A stretch of 34,294 bases of DNA from Thermodesulfobacteriota bacterium (GCA_028278625.1 JANQDY010000266.1:1-34294), one strand, 5' to 3'; shown: positions 20,876-30,244, counted from the stretch's first letter. The notes: generated by a model from the sequence alone, not told the origin. Program-made: numbers and translations.

Positions 20876-22177
20876 ATGGAAAATCCGATTGTCCTCATCA
20901 CTTCGCTCATGAGTGTCCTCTTCCTTCTCATGTTTTTTGGGGTTCCCATCGCCATCGCCCTGGGTATTTCCACGACCCTCAATCTGATCCTTTTCACGGA
21001 CATGGATCTTCTCTTCATAGGGCAGAACATCTTTGCGGCCCTGGACAGCTATGCCCTACTGGCCGTCCCTTTCTTTATCCTGGCCAGCAATATCATGGCC
21101 CAAGCGGGCATCGCCCGACGGCTTCTGGTCTTTTCCGAGGCCATCACCGCCGGTGTTACCGGAGGTCTCGGCATGGCGGGGGTGCTGGCATGCGCGATTT
21201 TCGCGGCCATTTCAGGTTCAAGTGTTGCCACCGTGGTTTCCATCGGGACCATCGTCCTTCCTGGAATGTTGAAGGAAGGGTACGATAAAAAATTCGCCAC
21301 TGCCCTGATCTCCTGTTCCGGATCTTTGGGCATCCTCATTCCGCCCAGTATCTTGATGATCATTTTTGGCGTTCTGGCCGATGTCTCCATCGGGAAACTG
21401 TTTGCGGCCGGCATGTTGCCGGGTGTTATCCTGACCATCTTCCTGATGATTTACGTTCATATCATCTCGCGAAAACGGAATTACCCCAAGTCGCCCTCTC
21501 TTTCCCTGAAGGAACGGTTGCAGAAGATCGTTCAGAACGGATCCGCATTGATCGTTCCGGCCATGATACTGGGCGGCATTTACGGCGGCGTGGTGACGCC
21601 CACCGAGGCGGCGGTTCTGGCCATTTTTATCGGTCTCGCCATGGGTTTTTTCCTGTACAAGGAGTTGAAACTGAGCCATCTCCCGGACATATTCCTGCGT
21701 TCCGCGGAGATGAGTTCAATGATATTGATTATTCTGGCATTCGCTTATTCCTTTGCATTCTTACTCTCATTTTTCAGGGTTCCCGATCTCTTGACGCAAA
21801 TCATGTTTGATGCGGGGATCAACGCATGGATGTTCCTCCTTCTGATCAACGTGATCCTCTTTTTCGCAGGGGATTTCATGGATCCCTCATCCATCATGCT
21901 CATCTTCACCCCGCTCATCGTCTCCCTGGGGGCCGCCTTGGGAATCAATCTCGTCCACTTGGGCATTGTGGTGGTGATGAACCTGGAAATCGGTTTGATC
22001 ACCCCTCCCGTAGGGTTCAACCTTTATGTGGGAAGTTCCCTGTCGGGGCTGTCGTTGTATGATGTCATGAAATCGGCGATTCCCATTATGATCATCATCG
22101 GGATTGCACTGGTCCTGATTACCTATGTCCCGTGGCTAAGTCTCATCGTGCCGAAACTTATTTTCGGATCGGTGTAG
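20876..22177 (+). CDS. dctM: TRAP transporter large permease, DctM family
   Basis: 433 aa, full length, with about 12 spans. Family motifs are clear: LFLLMFFGVPIAIALG at the start, LDSYALLAVPFFILASNIMAQAGIARRL, the Gly/Ser-rich ISGSSVATVVSIG ion-binding region, GGIYGGVVTPTEAAV, and the end ITPPVGFNLYVGSSLSG. It is the sodium/substrate-translocating subunit. It works with the DctP and DctQ homologues encoded just upstream, importing the operon's substrate. Confidence 0.95.
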   Translation: MENPIVLITSLMSVLFLLMFFGVPIAIALGISTTLNLILFTDMDLLFIGQNIFAALDSYALLAVPFFILASNIMAQAGIARRLLVFSEAITAGVTGGLGMAGVLACAIFAAISGSSVATVVSIGTIVLPGMLKEGYDKKFATALISCSGSLGILIPPSILMIIFGVLADVSIGKLFAAGMLPGVILTIFLMIYVHIISRKRNYPKSPSLSLKERLQKIVQNGSALIVPAMILGGIYGGVVTPTEAAVLAIFIGLAMGFFLYKELKLSHLPDIFLRSAEMSSMILIILAFAYSFAFLLSFFRVPDLLTQIMFDAGINAWMFLLLINVILFFAGDFMDPSSIMLIFTPLIVSLGAALGINLVHLGIVVVMNLEIGLITPPVGFNLYVGSSLSGLSLYDVMKSAIPIMIIIGIALVLITYVPWLSLIVPKLIFGSV

Positions 22178-22220
22178 GGTTTCTATACATTGTGGTTAAA
22201 TGAAAATGGAGGATCTCTTT

Positions 22221-22751
22221 ATGGAAGGTTTAGACCAGGATGATGTCATCCAAATACTCAGAATGCTCGATGAATCGAATTTTGATGAATTGCGTCTGGA
22301 AATGGGTGGCGTCAAACTGGAGGTGAGCAAGAGCGGCAAAAGGGTGAAACCGAAGGAAGGACATGAGATCAACAATCCGGAATCAGGCCCTTCGAAGGCG
22401 ACTGCCGAGGCGGTTCCCGAAAAAGTGGCAGAAACGCCGAAAGCCTGTGCGCCGGAAGAACAAGGAGCGGAAAACCTCGTTGCCATCAAAGCCCCGATGC
22501 TCGGCACATTTTACAGTGCCCCCAAACCCGGAGCGCCCCCTTTTGTGGAGGAGGGTCAAATGGTAGGGGAGGATGATTCCCTTTGCATCATTGAGGTCAT
22601 GAAACTCTTTAATACGGTCAAGGCCGGCGCAGAGGGGACGATTGTGAAGATTTGCGCGGAAAACGGTGAGATGGTGGAATACCAGCAGACGCTTTTTCTG
22701 GTGAAACCGTCTGCGGATGACCCAAAAACCGACGGGGAGAGCGCTTCATGA
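22221..22751 (+). CDS. Biotin carboxyl carrier protein
   Basis: 176 aa from ATG 22221, the start with GGAGG at the proper distance; an upstream ATG at 22200 lacks one. An AccB-like N-terminal segment (DDVIQILRMLDESNFDELRLEMGGVKLEV) precedes an Ala/Pro/Glu-rich swinging linker (about 45-85) and a biotinyl domain (86-163) with APMLGTFYSAPKPGAPPFVEEG. The biotin-accepting Lys128 is in EVMKLFN. The middle residue of the usual A/V-M-K motif is intact. It carries carboxybiotin between the two enzymes encoded directly downstream and overlaps the biotin carboxylase gene by four bases. Confidence 0.92.
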   Translation: MEGLDQDDVIQILRMLDESNFDELRLEMGGVKLEVSKSGKRVKPKEGHEINNPESGPSKATAEAVPEKVAETPKACAPEEQGAENLVAIKAPMLGTFYSAPKPGAPPFVEEGQMVGEDDSLCIIEVMKLFNTVKAGAEGTIVKICAENGEMVEYQQTLFLVKPSADDPKTDGESAS

Positions 22752-24103
22752 AGCGGATCTCCCGTGTCTTGGTGGCCAATCGGGGGGAAATCGCCGTCCG
22801 TATCATCCGCGCATGCCGTGAACTGGGGATTGAAACCGTTGTGATCGTGTCCCAAGCGGATACAGACAGCCTCCCCGCAAGACTGGCGGACAGGGCCGTG
22901 TGCATCGGTCCCCCGCCACCCATTGAGAGCTATCTCAAAGTGGACACCATTTTAATGGCGGCTAAAGGGACTCAATCGGATGCCGTTCACCCCGGATACG
23001 GTTTCCTAGCTGAACAGCCGCGGCTTGCCGAGGCTTGCGCCCAAAACGATGTTGTTTTCGTGGGACCTAAAGCTGAGCATATCCGGAAAATGGGAGATAA
23101 GCTCTTTGCGCGAAAGCTGGTCAGGGATCTTGGTATTCCCATTATTCCCGGGTCGGAACTGGCAGCCAGCCTTGAAGAGGCATCCAGGGCGGCCGAAAGG
23201 GTGGGGTATCCTATTCTTTTAAAGGCGGCCGCCGGAGGGGGCGGAAAAGGGATGAAAATCGTTCTCCGTCAAGAAGACCTGAACACGGTCTTTGACGAGG
23301 CGTCGGCCGAGGCAATGAGTGCTTTTGGAGACGATCGGTTATATGTGGAGCACTACATTCCCAATGCACGGCACATAGAGGTCCAGATCATGGGGGACGC
23401 TTTCGGCAATATCATCCATTTTTTTGAGCGCGACTGTTCCCTTCAGCGGCGCTACCAGAAAATCGTGGAAGAGGCGCCATCGCCTGCCGTATCTCCTGAA
23501 CTGAGGAAAGAGATCTGCGGCGCGGCCGTAAAAATCGGCGAGTCTATCAAATACCAAAACGCCGGCACCGTGGAATTCATATTGGACCAGGATCAGAATC
23601 GGTTCTTTTTCCTTGAGATGAACACCCGAATTCAGGTGGAGCATCCGGTGACGGAGGTGATCAGCGGCATTGACCTGGTGAAGGAGCAGTTCAGGGCGGC
23701 ATCGGGTGAATCTCTCAGTGTCGCTCAGGAAGACATCCGATTATCCGGTCACGCCATCGAGTGCCGAATCAACGCGGAAGCGCCTCGGGCGGGGTTTGCC
23801 CCCTCACCCGGCAGAATCACCCAATGGGGGCCTCCCCAGGGCCGAGGGATTCGCGTCGATTCCCATTGCTACGGCGGTTATTTTGTTCCCCCGAATTATG
23901 ATTCACTGCTGGCCAAGCTCATCACCAAAGGAAGTGAGCGGCCCCAAGCCATCGGCTTAATGCAGGGGGCCCTCAGCAGTTTTGTTGTCACCGGTATCGA
24001 TACCAACATCTCTTTTCACCGGTTAATTATGGAGGATCCGGACTATATGAAAGGGAATGTCAGCACGGGGTGGATTGAAAACACAATGCTAAAGGGGTTT
24101 TAG
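22748..24103 (+). CDS. accC: Biotin carboxylase subunit (AccC-like)
   Basis: 451 aa, standard length. Biotin carboxylase N-terminal domain (VLVANRGEIAVRIIRACRELGI), ATP-grasp with the flexible glycine loop (KAAAGGGGKGMKIV) near residue 161, the catalytic region FFLEMNTRIQVEHPVTE near residue 285 and the closing domain ending PPNYDSLLAKLI. It carboxylates biotin on the carrier using ATP and bicarbonate. The ATGA overlap with the carrier gene implies translational coupling. With no accA/accD nearby and an OadA-type carboxyltransferase next, it belongs to a 2-oxoacid or related carboxylase rather than to fatty-acid synthesis. Confidence 0.95.
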   Translation: MKRISRVLVANRGEIAVRIIRACRELGIETVVIVSQADTDSLPARLADRAVCIGPPPPIESYLKVDTILMAAKGTQSDAVHPGYGFLAEQPRLAEACAQNDVVFVGPKAEHIRKMGDKLFARKLVRDLGIPIIPGSELAASLEEASRAAERVGYPILLKAAAGGGGKGMKIVLRQEDLNTVFDEASAEAMSAFGDDRLYVEHYIPNARHIEVQIMGDAFGNIIHFFERDCSLQRRYQKIVEEAPSPAVSPELRKEICGAAVKIGESIKYQNAGTVEFILDQDQNRFFFLEMNTRIQVEHPVTEVISGIDLVKEQFRAASGESLSVAQEDIRLSGHAIECRINAEAPRAGFAPSPGRITQWGPPQGRGIRVDSHCYGGYFVPPNYDSLLAKLITKGSERPQAIGLMQGALSSFVVTGIDTNISFHRLIMEDPDYMKGNVSTGWIENTMLKGF

Positions 24104-24107
24104 GGAA

Positions 24108-25571
24108 ATGAAGAAAATCAGTCTCGTTGATACAACCTTGCGGGATGGTCACCAGAGCCTTTGGGCCACGCGGATGAGAACGGCCCACATGCTGCCCATT
24201 GCACCCATTTTGGACGAGGCGGGATTCATGTCCGCCGAGCTCATGGGAACGGTCCATTTTGACGCCTGTCTCCGTTATCTGCGTGAGGATCCATGGGAAC
24301 GGATCCGTTTAATCTCCCGGGCCCTGCCCAATACCCCGCTGCGGGCCCTCATCAGAAGCAAGTCCCTTACCAGCTTCAATATCGTTCCCGACTCGGTGAT
24401 CCGGCTCTGGATAGAGCGGTGTGCCGAAAATGGCATCAAACACCTGATGATCTTCGATGCCTTGCACGATTGGAACAATCTCACCATATCGGTAAAGGCC
24501 GCCAAATCGGTGGGCATTGAAGTGGTGGTGCCGCTGGTTTACTCCTTAAGCCCCGTCCACACGGATGAATTCTATGCTCGCAAAACCGCTGAAATGATCC
24601 GTATGTTGGATCCCGATTGGGTGATGATCAAAGACTCCATCGGATTATTAACCCCTGAAAGGACCAAAACCCTGGTGCCCACCATCAAGGGGGAGATCGG
24701 AGACCTGCCCCTTGAAATGCACTCACACTGCACAACGGGGCTGGCGCCTTTGTGTTGTCTTGATTCAGTGCCGTTGGGCGTGGATATCATCGACACGTGT
24801 GTCTCTCCCCTGGCCAACGGCCCTTCCCACCCGTCCGCGGAAAACATGATCATGAATTTGAAAAGGCTGGGATATGACCCCGGCGTCGCCTTTGAACCGG
24901 TGAAAAAGATGGCCGAGCATTTCAGGTACGTTGCCAAAAGGGAAAACAAGCCCATGGGAGCGCCCGTGGAATACGATGCCTTCCAATATGTTCATCAGGT
25001 GCCGGGGGGCATGATTTCCAACCTGGAATTCATGCTCTCCCAACGGGGCATGGGCCACCGGTTGGAGGAAGTACTGGAGGAAATCAGTATCATCCGCGAG
25101 GAATGGGGTTATCCGGTCATGATCACCCCCTTTTCCCAGTTGGTGGGGACACAGGGCGTGTTGAACGTCCTTCAGGGAGAACGGTACAGCGTGGCCACGG
25201 CGGAAGGGATTCGGTATGTGCTGGGACACTATGGAAAAACACCCGCCCCCGTGGACCCAAATGTGCTGGACAAGATGACGAATTTGCCGGAGGCCAAGGA
25301 GTTCCTCAATTGGGAACAACCGCAGCCTTCCATTGGAGAGCTGCGAAAGGAGATCGGGCGCCCGGGGATATCAGACGACGAATTGCTGCTTCGGAGCCTA
25401 TTTCCCGAAGAGCATGTGGAAGCGACCATTTCAGCGGGCCCCATCCAAAAAGAGTACCCCCGGGGAGACAAGCCGGTGATGACGTTGATTCGCGAACTGA
25501 CCCTGCGAAACGATGCCGCCCGTATTCACATCGAAAAGGAGGGGTTTTCCCTGAGTCTCAGCAGCGGTTGA
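24108..25571 (+). CDS. Biotin-dependent carboxyltransferase, OadA/transcarboxylase-5S/pyruvate carboxylase type
   Basis: 487 aa: an HMGL-like TIM barrel then the PYC/OADA conserved domain, with no fused biotin domain. The metal and catalytic residues are present: DTTLRDGHQSL with Asp8 and Gln16, the carbamyl-Lys position Lys175 in VMIKDSIGLL, and His205-x-His207 in HSHCTTG. Arg83 is kept, but the surrounding pocket motifs differ from the family: AELMGTVHFD replaces the usual WGGATFD, LIRSKS replaces LLRGQN, and FDALHD replaces FDAMND. It would move carboxyl from carboxybiotin to an acceptor, normally pyruvate. No OadB-type decarboxylase pump is encoded, so the direction is probably carboxylation. 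The gene lies four bases after the biotin carboxylase gene. Confidence 0.9.
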   Translation: MKKISLVDTTLRDGHQSLWATRMRTAHMLPIAPILDEAGFMSAELMGTVHFDACLRYLREDPWERIRLISRALPNTPLRALIRSKSLTSFNIVPDSVIRLWIERCAENGIKHLMIFDALHDWNNLTISVKAAKSVGIEVVVPLVYSLSPVHTDEFYARKTAEMIRMLDPDWVMIKDSIGLLTPERTKTLVPTIKGEIGDLPLEMHSHCTTGLAPLCCLDSVPLGVDIIDTCVSPLANGPSHPSAENMIMNLKRLGYDPGVAFEPVKKMAEHFRYVAKRENKPMGAPVEYDAFQYVHQVPGGMISNLEFMLSQRGMGHRLEEVLEEISIIREEWGYPVMITPFSQLVGTQGVLNVLQGERYSVATAEGIRYVLGHYGKTPAPVDPNVLDKMTNLPEAKEFLNWEQPQPSIGELRKEIGRPGISDDELLLRSLFPEEHVEATISAGPIQKEYPRGDKPVMTLIRELTLRNDAARIHIEKEGFSLSLSSG

Positions 25572-25595
25572 GGCCGGATATTTTGAGGAGGAAAC

Positions 25596-26858
25596 ATGGA
25601 AGAGGTTGTGATTGTAAGCGGCGTTCGTGCCCCCATCGGGGCCTATTGCGGCATGCTGAGGGACGTCCCGGTGGAACGACTGGGGGCGGTTGTTCTAAAT
25701 GAAGTGGTCCAAAGGGCCGGGCTGACGCCCGAGGAAGTGGATGAAGTGGTTCTGGGGCAATCCTTTTCAAACGGGGAGTGTCCCAACGTGGCGCGCCTGG
25801 CGCTTCTGGCGGCCGGGTGGCCGGTGGAAATCCCCGGCTTTACCATCGACAGGCGGTGTTGCTCGGGTCTTCAGTCCGTCTGGTCTGCGGCCCAGGAAAT
25901 CAGGGAAGGGGATGCCGGTTGGGCTGTTGCGGGCGGGGTTGAAAGCATGAGCCGGGCCGAATTCTACATTCCGGGCGAGTTGATTAAATGGGGTGTCGGC
26001 GGCCGGGTGGATCCCAAATGGGGCTTTTTTCCACGGAACCACGGCAGTTTAGGCCTTTGGGGGCTTCCCTTTTATGACAGAATACAGCGGGGCAGGCCCA
26101 AACACCAACCCATTGAACGGTTTGGCGAGCTGAATTCCATGATGACCTGGGCGGAAACCGCCGCCAAAAATGAAGGCATCACCCGGGAAGCGGCGGACAA
26201 GTGGGCCTGCCGCTCCCATGAGCGGGCCATTAAAGCCATTGATTCAGGGACGTTCAAAGAGGAAATCATCCCCATTGAGGTGCGGCAAAAAAAGGAAAAA
26301 GCCCTGCTGGATATGGACGAAACGCCACGGCGGGACACCACCATGGAAAAGCTTTCAAGGCTCAAGACGGTTTACCCGGACGGCATCTGTACGGCCGGAA
26401 ACTCATCCAGTGAAAACGACGGGGCCGGAGCCCTGGTACTGACCACACCGAAAAGGGCGGAAGAACGGGATTTAAAGCCATTGGCCTATCTCCGGTCCGT
26501 TGCGGTGGCCGCCGCGGACCCCACGCTCACCTACCCGGCGGTGCCTGCCGCGGTCAACAGAGCCCTTCAAAAGGCCGCTTTGAATCTGGAACAGATGGAT
26601 CTCATCGAGATCCAGGAAGCCTTTGCCGCGCAGACCCTGGCGGACGCCAAGTTGATGGGGATTTCACCAGAAGATCTGGAAGAAAAAGTCAACGTAAATG
26701 GATCAGGCATTTCCCTGGGCCACCCCATCGGCGCCACCGGCGCCATAAGGCTGGTGACGCTGCTTCATGAAATGAAGAGACGGGATGTCCGTTACGGCCT
26801 TTTGACCATCTGTGGTGGCGGAGGATTGGGCATTTGTGCCGTTTTGGAGCGGAAATAG
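25596..26858 (+). CDS. Thiolase family protein (acetyl-CoA acyltransferase-like)
   Basis: 420 aa, about 25 longer than usual. Nucleophile Cys88 is in [11 protein letters not shown]; the second catalytic Cys406 is in CGGGGLG; His376 is in GHPIGATGA. Two oddities: the NEAF motif that supplies an oxyanion-hole Asn reads QEAF (Gln340), and the substrate-binding loop region (about 126-178) is enlarged and rich in Trp, Gly and Arg. Thiolases cleave 3-oxoacyl-CoA with CoA to acetyl-CoA, or condense in reverse. In this operon it probably releases acetyl-CoA from the activated substrate. GAGGAGG precedes the ATG and 24 bp separate it from the carboxyltransferase gene. Confidence 0.9.
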   Translation: MEEVVIVSGVRAPIGAYCGMLRDVPVERLGAVVLNEVVQRAGLTPEEVDEVVLGQSFSNGECPNVARLALLAAGWPVEIPGFTIDRRCCSGLQSVWSAAQEIREGDAGWAVAGGVESMSRAEFYIPGELIKWGVGGRVDPKWGFFPRNHGSLGLWGLPFYDRIQRGRPKHQPIERFGELNSMMTWAETAAKNEGITREAADKWACRSHERAIKAIDSGTFKEEIIPIEVRQKKEKALLDMDETPRRDTTMEKLSRLKTVYPDGICTAGNSSSENDGAGALVLTTPKRAEERDLKPLAYLRSVAVAAADPTLTYPAVPAAVNRALQKAALNLEQMDLIEIQEAFAAQTLADAKLMGISPEDLEEKVNVNGSGISLGHPIGATGAIRLVTLLHEMKRRDVRYGLLTICGGGGLGICAVLERK

Positions 26859-26874
26859 TTAAAAAGGAGTGATC

Positions 26875-27804
26875 ATGATCCACAAAGACACCATTCTCAC
26901 TGCTGCCAGGGAATTGAACGTGAGCGCGGCCATCGATATCCCTAGGGATGTTCAGCAAAGGATTGAACAATTAGAAGGGAAAGAGACGAACCGCTTTTCA
27001 AAATACGTTCTTGATAAAATCCTGGAAAATTATGATGCCTCCACAACGGACCGGCGGCCCATGTGCGCCGATACGGGCCTTCCCAGGTATTACGTGAAAA
27101 TCGGCAATGATGCGCTCATAGAGGGAGGGATGGTGGCCCTTGAAAAAGCCCTAAGGCAGGCAACGGCCGATACCACCGCCAGCATCCCCCTAAGGCCCAA
27201 CAGGGTTCATCCTTTTTCAAGAAAAGACAACAACAACAACGTGGGGCTCCACGCGCCCACCGTTGATTACAGCTTTGAGCCGGATGAAAACTGGATGGAT
27301 ATCACGGTGGTCCACAAAGGCGGGCTTTTCGGCGGTGAATATCGGATGCTGTTTCCCGCCGACGGCATTCCAGGGCTAAAACGGTTTTTCCTGGATTCAC
27401 TGGCGGAATTTCTTCGTCGCGGAATGTCCTGTCAGCCGGCAGTGATCGGCATCGGAGTGGGGGGGACCAAAGACGTTTGCGTCAGGCTTTCAAAAGAGGC
27501 GGCCTGTTTGCGCGTGGTGGGGGATCGGAATCCGGACCCGGAGATCGCAAAACTGGAAGAAGAACTGATCGATCTCGGAAATGAGGCGGGATTCGGCCCA
27601 ATGGGGTTTCCCGGGAATTCGGCGGTTCTGGACATCCACATCGAAGCGGCCCATGCCCACACCGGCGGCATGCCGGTGGGGATACAGCAGTTCTGCTATG
27701 CCCAGCGAAGAAAGACGGCCCGCATATCTTCGGACAACAGTGTCCAATATCGGGAAGACCCCAAATGGTTTACGCCATATTATCGTCGGGACACCATCGC
27801 CTGA
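26875..27804 (+). CDS. Class I fumarase / L-tartrate dehydratase-type hydratase, alpha subunit
   Basis: 309 aa from ATG 26875 (AAAGGAG upstream). The fold is that of TtdA/FumA N-terminal halves. All three Cys expected to hold the [4Fe-4S] cluster are visible: PMCADTGLP near residue 63, SCQPAVIGIGVGGTKD near residue 184 and QQFCYAQRR near residue 279. RPNRVHPFSRKDNNNNVG and GPMGFPGNSAVLDIHIE are further family motifs. These enzymes add or remove water across an unsaturated dicarboxylate (fumarate, mesaconate, tartrate). Oxygen sensitivity of the cluster fits an anaerobe. Sixteen bp separate it from the beta-subunit gene. Confidence 0.92.
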   Translation: MIHKDTILTAARELNVSAAIDIPRDVQQRIEQLEGKETNRFSKYVLDKILENYDASTTDRRPMCADTGLPRYYVKIGNDALIEGGMVALEKALRQATADTTASIPLRPNRVHPFSRKDNNNNVGLHAPTVDYSFEPDENWMDITVVHKGGLFGGEYRMLFPADGIPGLKRFFLDSLAEFLRRGMSCQPAVIGIGVGGTKDVCVRLSKEAACLRVVGDRNPDPEIAKLEEELIDLGNEAGFGPMGFPGNSAVLDIHIEAAHAHTGGMPVGIQQFCYAQRRKTARISSDNSVQYREDPKWFTPYYRRDTIA

Positions 27805-27820
27805 AAAACAGGAGAGAAAA

Positions 27821-28504
27821 ATGAGCGATCAAGCCGCCAACAACATTCGTGAAGTGAATTTGACGCTTCCCGTCAGTCAGGATGCCGTTTCGTCCCTTGA
27901 ACTGGGGGATGCCGTATTCTTGAACGGGTTGGTATTTACCGGACGGGAAGGCCTCTATCATATGATTTTCGAAAAAGAAAAAGAGCCCCACATTGACATT
28001 CGAACCCTGGGGGGGGCCACCTTCCACTGTTCGCCGGCCATCAATGAGACCGCGCCCGGCGTCTACAATGTGCCTTCCGTTACCGCCACCGCCAGTTTCC
28101 GTTTTGCCAAATATATGAACGAATTCTTAAGCCGTTACGGCATCCGTTTTGTCATCGGCAAAGGGGGAATGCCTGGCAGGGTGTATAAAGCGTCCTTCGT
28201 GCCAAACAATGCCATCTATCTGACCACGGTGGGATACGGCCTGGGTGCCATATACGGCAGAGGGATTGTGGGAGTAAGAGATGTGGCCTGGAAGGAAGAG
28301 CTGGGCCTGGCCCAGGCCATGTGGGTGCTGGAGGTAAAGGATTTCGGGCCCTTCATTGTCGAAAGCAATGTCAATGGAGACAGCCTTTTCGAACAGGGAA
28401 ACAAAGAGATCAATGAACGATTGAATGGGCTGTATGAAGGACTGCCGGAACCTGTTCTCAAAAGAATCGGCGAGGTGGCTTCTCCTTTAGAGGAGGTTTT
28501 ATGA
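27821..28504 (+). CDS. Class I fumarase / L-tartrate dehydratase-type hydratase, beta subunit
   Basis: 227 aa from ATG 27821 (GGAGAG upstream). Matches TtdB/FumA C-terminal halves: LELGDAVFLNGLVFTGREGLYHMI, then the substrate-binding PGVYNVPSVTATASFR region, IGKGGMPGRVYKA and FGPFIVESNVNGDSLFE. It completes the active site with the iron-sulfur alpha subunit. It is the last gene of the sigma-54 operon; 60 bp separate it from the convergent helicase gene, with no obvious intrinsic terminator. Confidence 0.92.
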   Translation: MSDQAANNIREVNLTLPVSQDAVSSLELGDAVFLNGLVFTGREGLYHMIFEKEKEPHIDIRTLGGATFHCSPAINETAPGVYNVPSVTATASFRFAKYMNEFLSRYGIRFVIGKGGMPGRVYKASFVPNNAIYLTTVGYGLGAIYGRGIVGVRDVAWKEELGLAQAMWVLEVKDFGPFIVESNVNGDSLFEQGNKEINERLNGLYEGLPEPVLKRIGEVASPLEEVL

Positions 28505-28564
28505 ATTGAAAAGCATCCCCTTCACGTCCATACGAAGAACACTGTGAGAATCCCTGTATCTTCT

Positions 28565-30244
28565 CTACAAAGCGTTTCCACCGCAGATGACGTATTCGTA
28601 CCCCTGTTCGCACAAAAAGAGCTGGCGTTTGAGGGCGAAATCCTGCTCCACCGTATCTTTGGTCACCAGTGAATAGAAGTGGGCCTGGTTTTCGCCGGGT
28701 TTGGGCCGCAGGATTCTTCCAAGGCGCTGGGCCTCTTCCTGCCGGGAGCCGAAGGTTCCGGATATTTGTATGGCCACGGAGGCATCGGGGAGGTCCACGG
28801 CAAAGTTGGCCACCTTTGAAACGGCAAGTGCCTTGACAGAGCCATTTCTGAAATCACGGTAAAGGCGATCCCGTTTTTTCTGGGTGGTGGATCCGGAGAT
28901 CAATGGTATGCCCAGATCCAGGGCCGCGGTTTTCAATTGGTCGATATACATGCCAATCAAAAGCATCTGTGCACCGTTGTGCCGATGCATGATCCTTTTG
29001 ATCAGTTCCTGTTTGGAAGGGTTTTCCGATGCGATGCGAAACTTTTTTCGCCGGTTGGCAACGGCATATGGCATGCGAAGATCCTTTGGCAGGGGAATGC
29101 GGATTTCATGGCAGCGGGCCTTGGCGATCCATCCCTGTTGCTCCATCTCCTTCCAGGGCACATCCACTTTCTTGGGACCGATCAGGGCAAAAACGTCCTC
29201 CTCTTTTCCGTCTTCCCGAACCAGGGTGGCGGTGAGTCCCAGACGCCGTCTGGCCTGTAGACCGGCCGTCACCTGAAAGACCGGCGCCGGCAGCATATGA
29301 ACCTCGTCATAGATGATCAGGCCCCAATTGCGATCGTTGAAAAGGGCCAGGTGTGGAAAGTCCTCTGTTTTATCAGGGCGATGGGTCATGATCTGGTAGG
29401 TGGCGATGGTGACCGGACGGATCTCCTTAACACTGCCGCTGTATTCCCCGATGTCGCCGGCCGTAAGGGTGGTCTTGTCCATGAGTTCCATTTTCCACTG
29501 GCGAATGGCCGTCACATTGGTGGTGAGAATAAGGGTTGAGGTCTGAAATTGTGCCATGCACCCAATCCCCACAATGGTTTTTCCGGCGCCGCAGGGGAGA
29601 ACGATGACACCGGCCCCGCCCTGCCTGTCACCCTGGGCATGGAAAGCGTCGGCCGCCGCCTGTTGGTAGGGACGAAACCGGAAAGGGACCCCTGAAGAAG
29701 CTGTGGTACGAACCTCAAGGCCCACCGGCTCCCCCGTCACGTACCCGGCCAGATCTTCGGCCGGAAATCCCGCTTTGATGAGCTCCTGCTTGATGTTGCC
29801 GCGATCAATGGGGCTGATCTGAAATGCGGTTTCGGAAATCCGGCGTTGCAGGAGATTTTTGATGGCAGGGGTGTGGGAAATTTCCTCTGCCAGAACATGG
29901 GTGTCGGCGGAAAGCATCAACCCTTCCTGATAGGGTTCAATTTTCAGGCGGCCGAAGCGGGAGGCGAAATCATCGATTTCAACCAGGACATGTTCCGGAA
30001 CCGGGTATTTTGAAAAGCCCGTGAGGGCTTGCGCAATCTTCCCGGAGGGAATGCCGGCGGCCCTCGCATTCCATATGGAAAGGGGCGTGATGCGATAGGT
30101 ATGGATGTGTTCCGGGGATTTCACCAGTTCGGCGAAACGAACCAGTTCATTTCGGGCAGACCTGTAGCGGGGACTGTTCACTTCCACCAGTATTGTGTGA
30201 TCGCTTTGGACAATCAGGGGATTTAGCGGATCGCAACCGGTCAT
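28565..30244 (-). CDS. XPB/Ssl2-type DNA repair helicase
   Basis: 559 aa from ATG 30244, chosen because its ATGA overlaps the stop of the upstream gene; a longer frame to 30412 is only a shadow inside that gene. An N-terminal damage-recognition-like domain is followed by two RecA-like domains: Walker A PCGAGKT (217-223), DEVH box (313-316), the XPB-specific RED motif (343-345, VREDGKEED), and motif VI QRLGRILRP. XPB is a 3'-5' DNA translocase of nucleotide excision repair and transcription; bacterial versions occur in mycobacteria and scattered lineages. Like the mycobacterial arrangement, it pairs with a helicase-associated protein gene. Confidence 0.93.
   Translation of the reverse strand: MTGCDPLNPLIVQSDHTILVEVNSPRYRSARNELVRFAELVKSPEHIHTYRITPLSIWNARAAGIPSGKIAQALTGFSKYPVPEHVLVEIDDFASRFGRLKIEPYQEGLMLSADTHVLAEEISHTPAIKNLLQRRISETAFQISPIDRGNIKQELIKAGFPAEDLAGYVTGEPVGLEVRTTASSGVPFRFRPYQQAAADAFHAQGDRQGGAGVIVLPCGAGKTIVGIGCMAQFQTSTLILTTNVTAIRQWKMELMDKTTLTAGDIGEYSGSVKEIRPVTIATYQIMTHRPDKTEDFPHLALFNDRNWGLIIYDEVHMLPAPVFQVTAGLQARRRLGLTATLVREDGKEEDVFALIGPKKVDVPWKEMEQQGWIAKARCHEIRIPLPKDLRMPYAVANRRKKFRIASENPSKQELIKRIMHRHNGAQMLLIGMYIDQLKTAALDLGIPLISGSTTQKKRDRLYRDFRNGSVKALAVSKVANFAVDLPDASVAIQISGTFGSRQEEAQRLGRILRPKPGENQAHFYSLVTKDTVEQDFALKRQLFLCEQGYEYVICGGNAL

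Noticed and set aside
17859..28504. Interpretation as a sodium-pumping oxaloacetate or methylmalonyl-CoA decarboxylase
   Set aside because: No membrane beta (OadB) or gamma subunit is encoded, and a biotin carboxylase that uses ATP is present instead.
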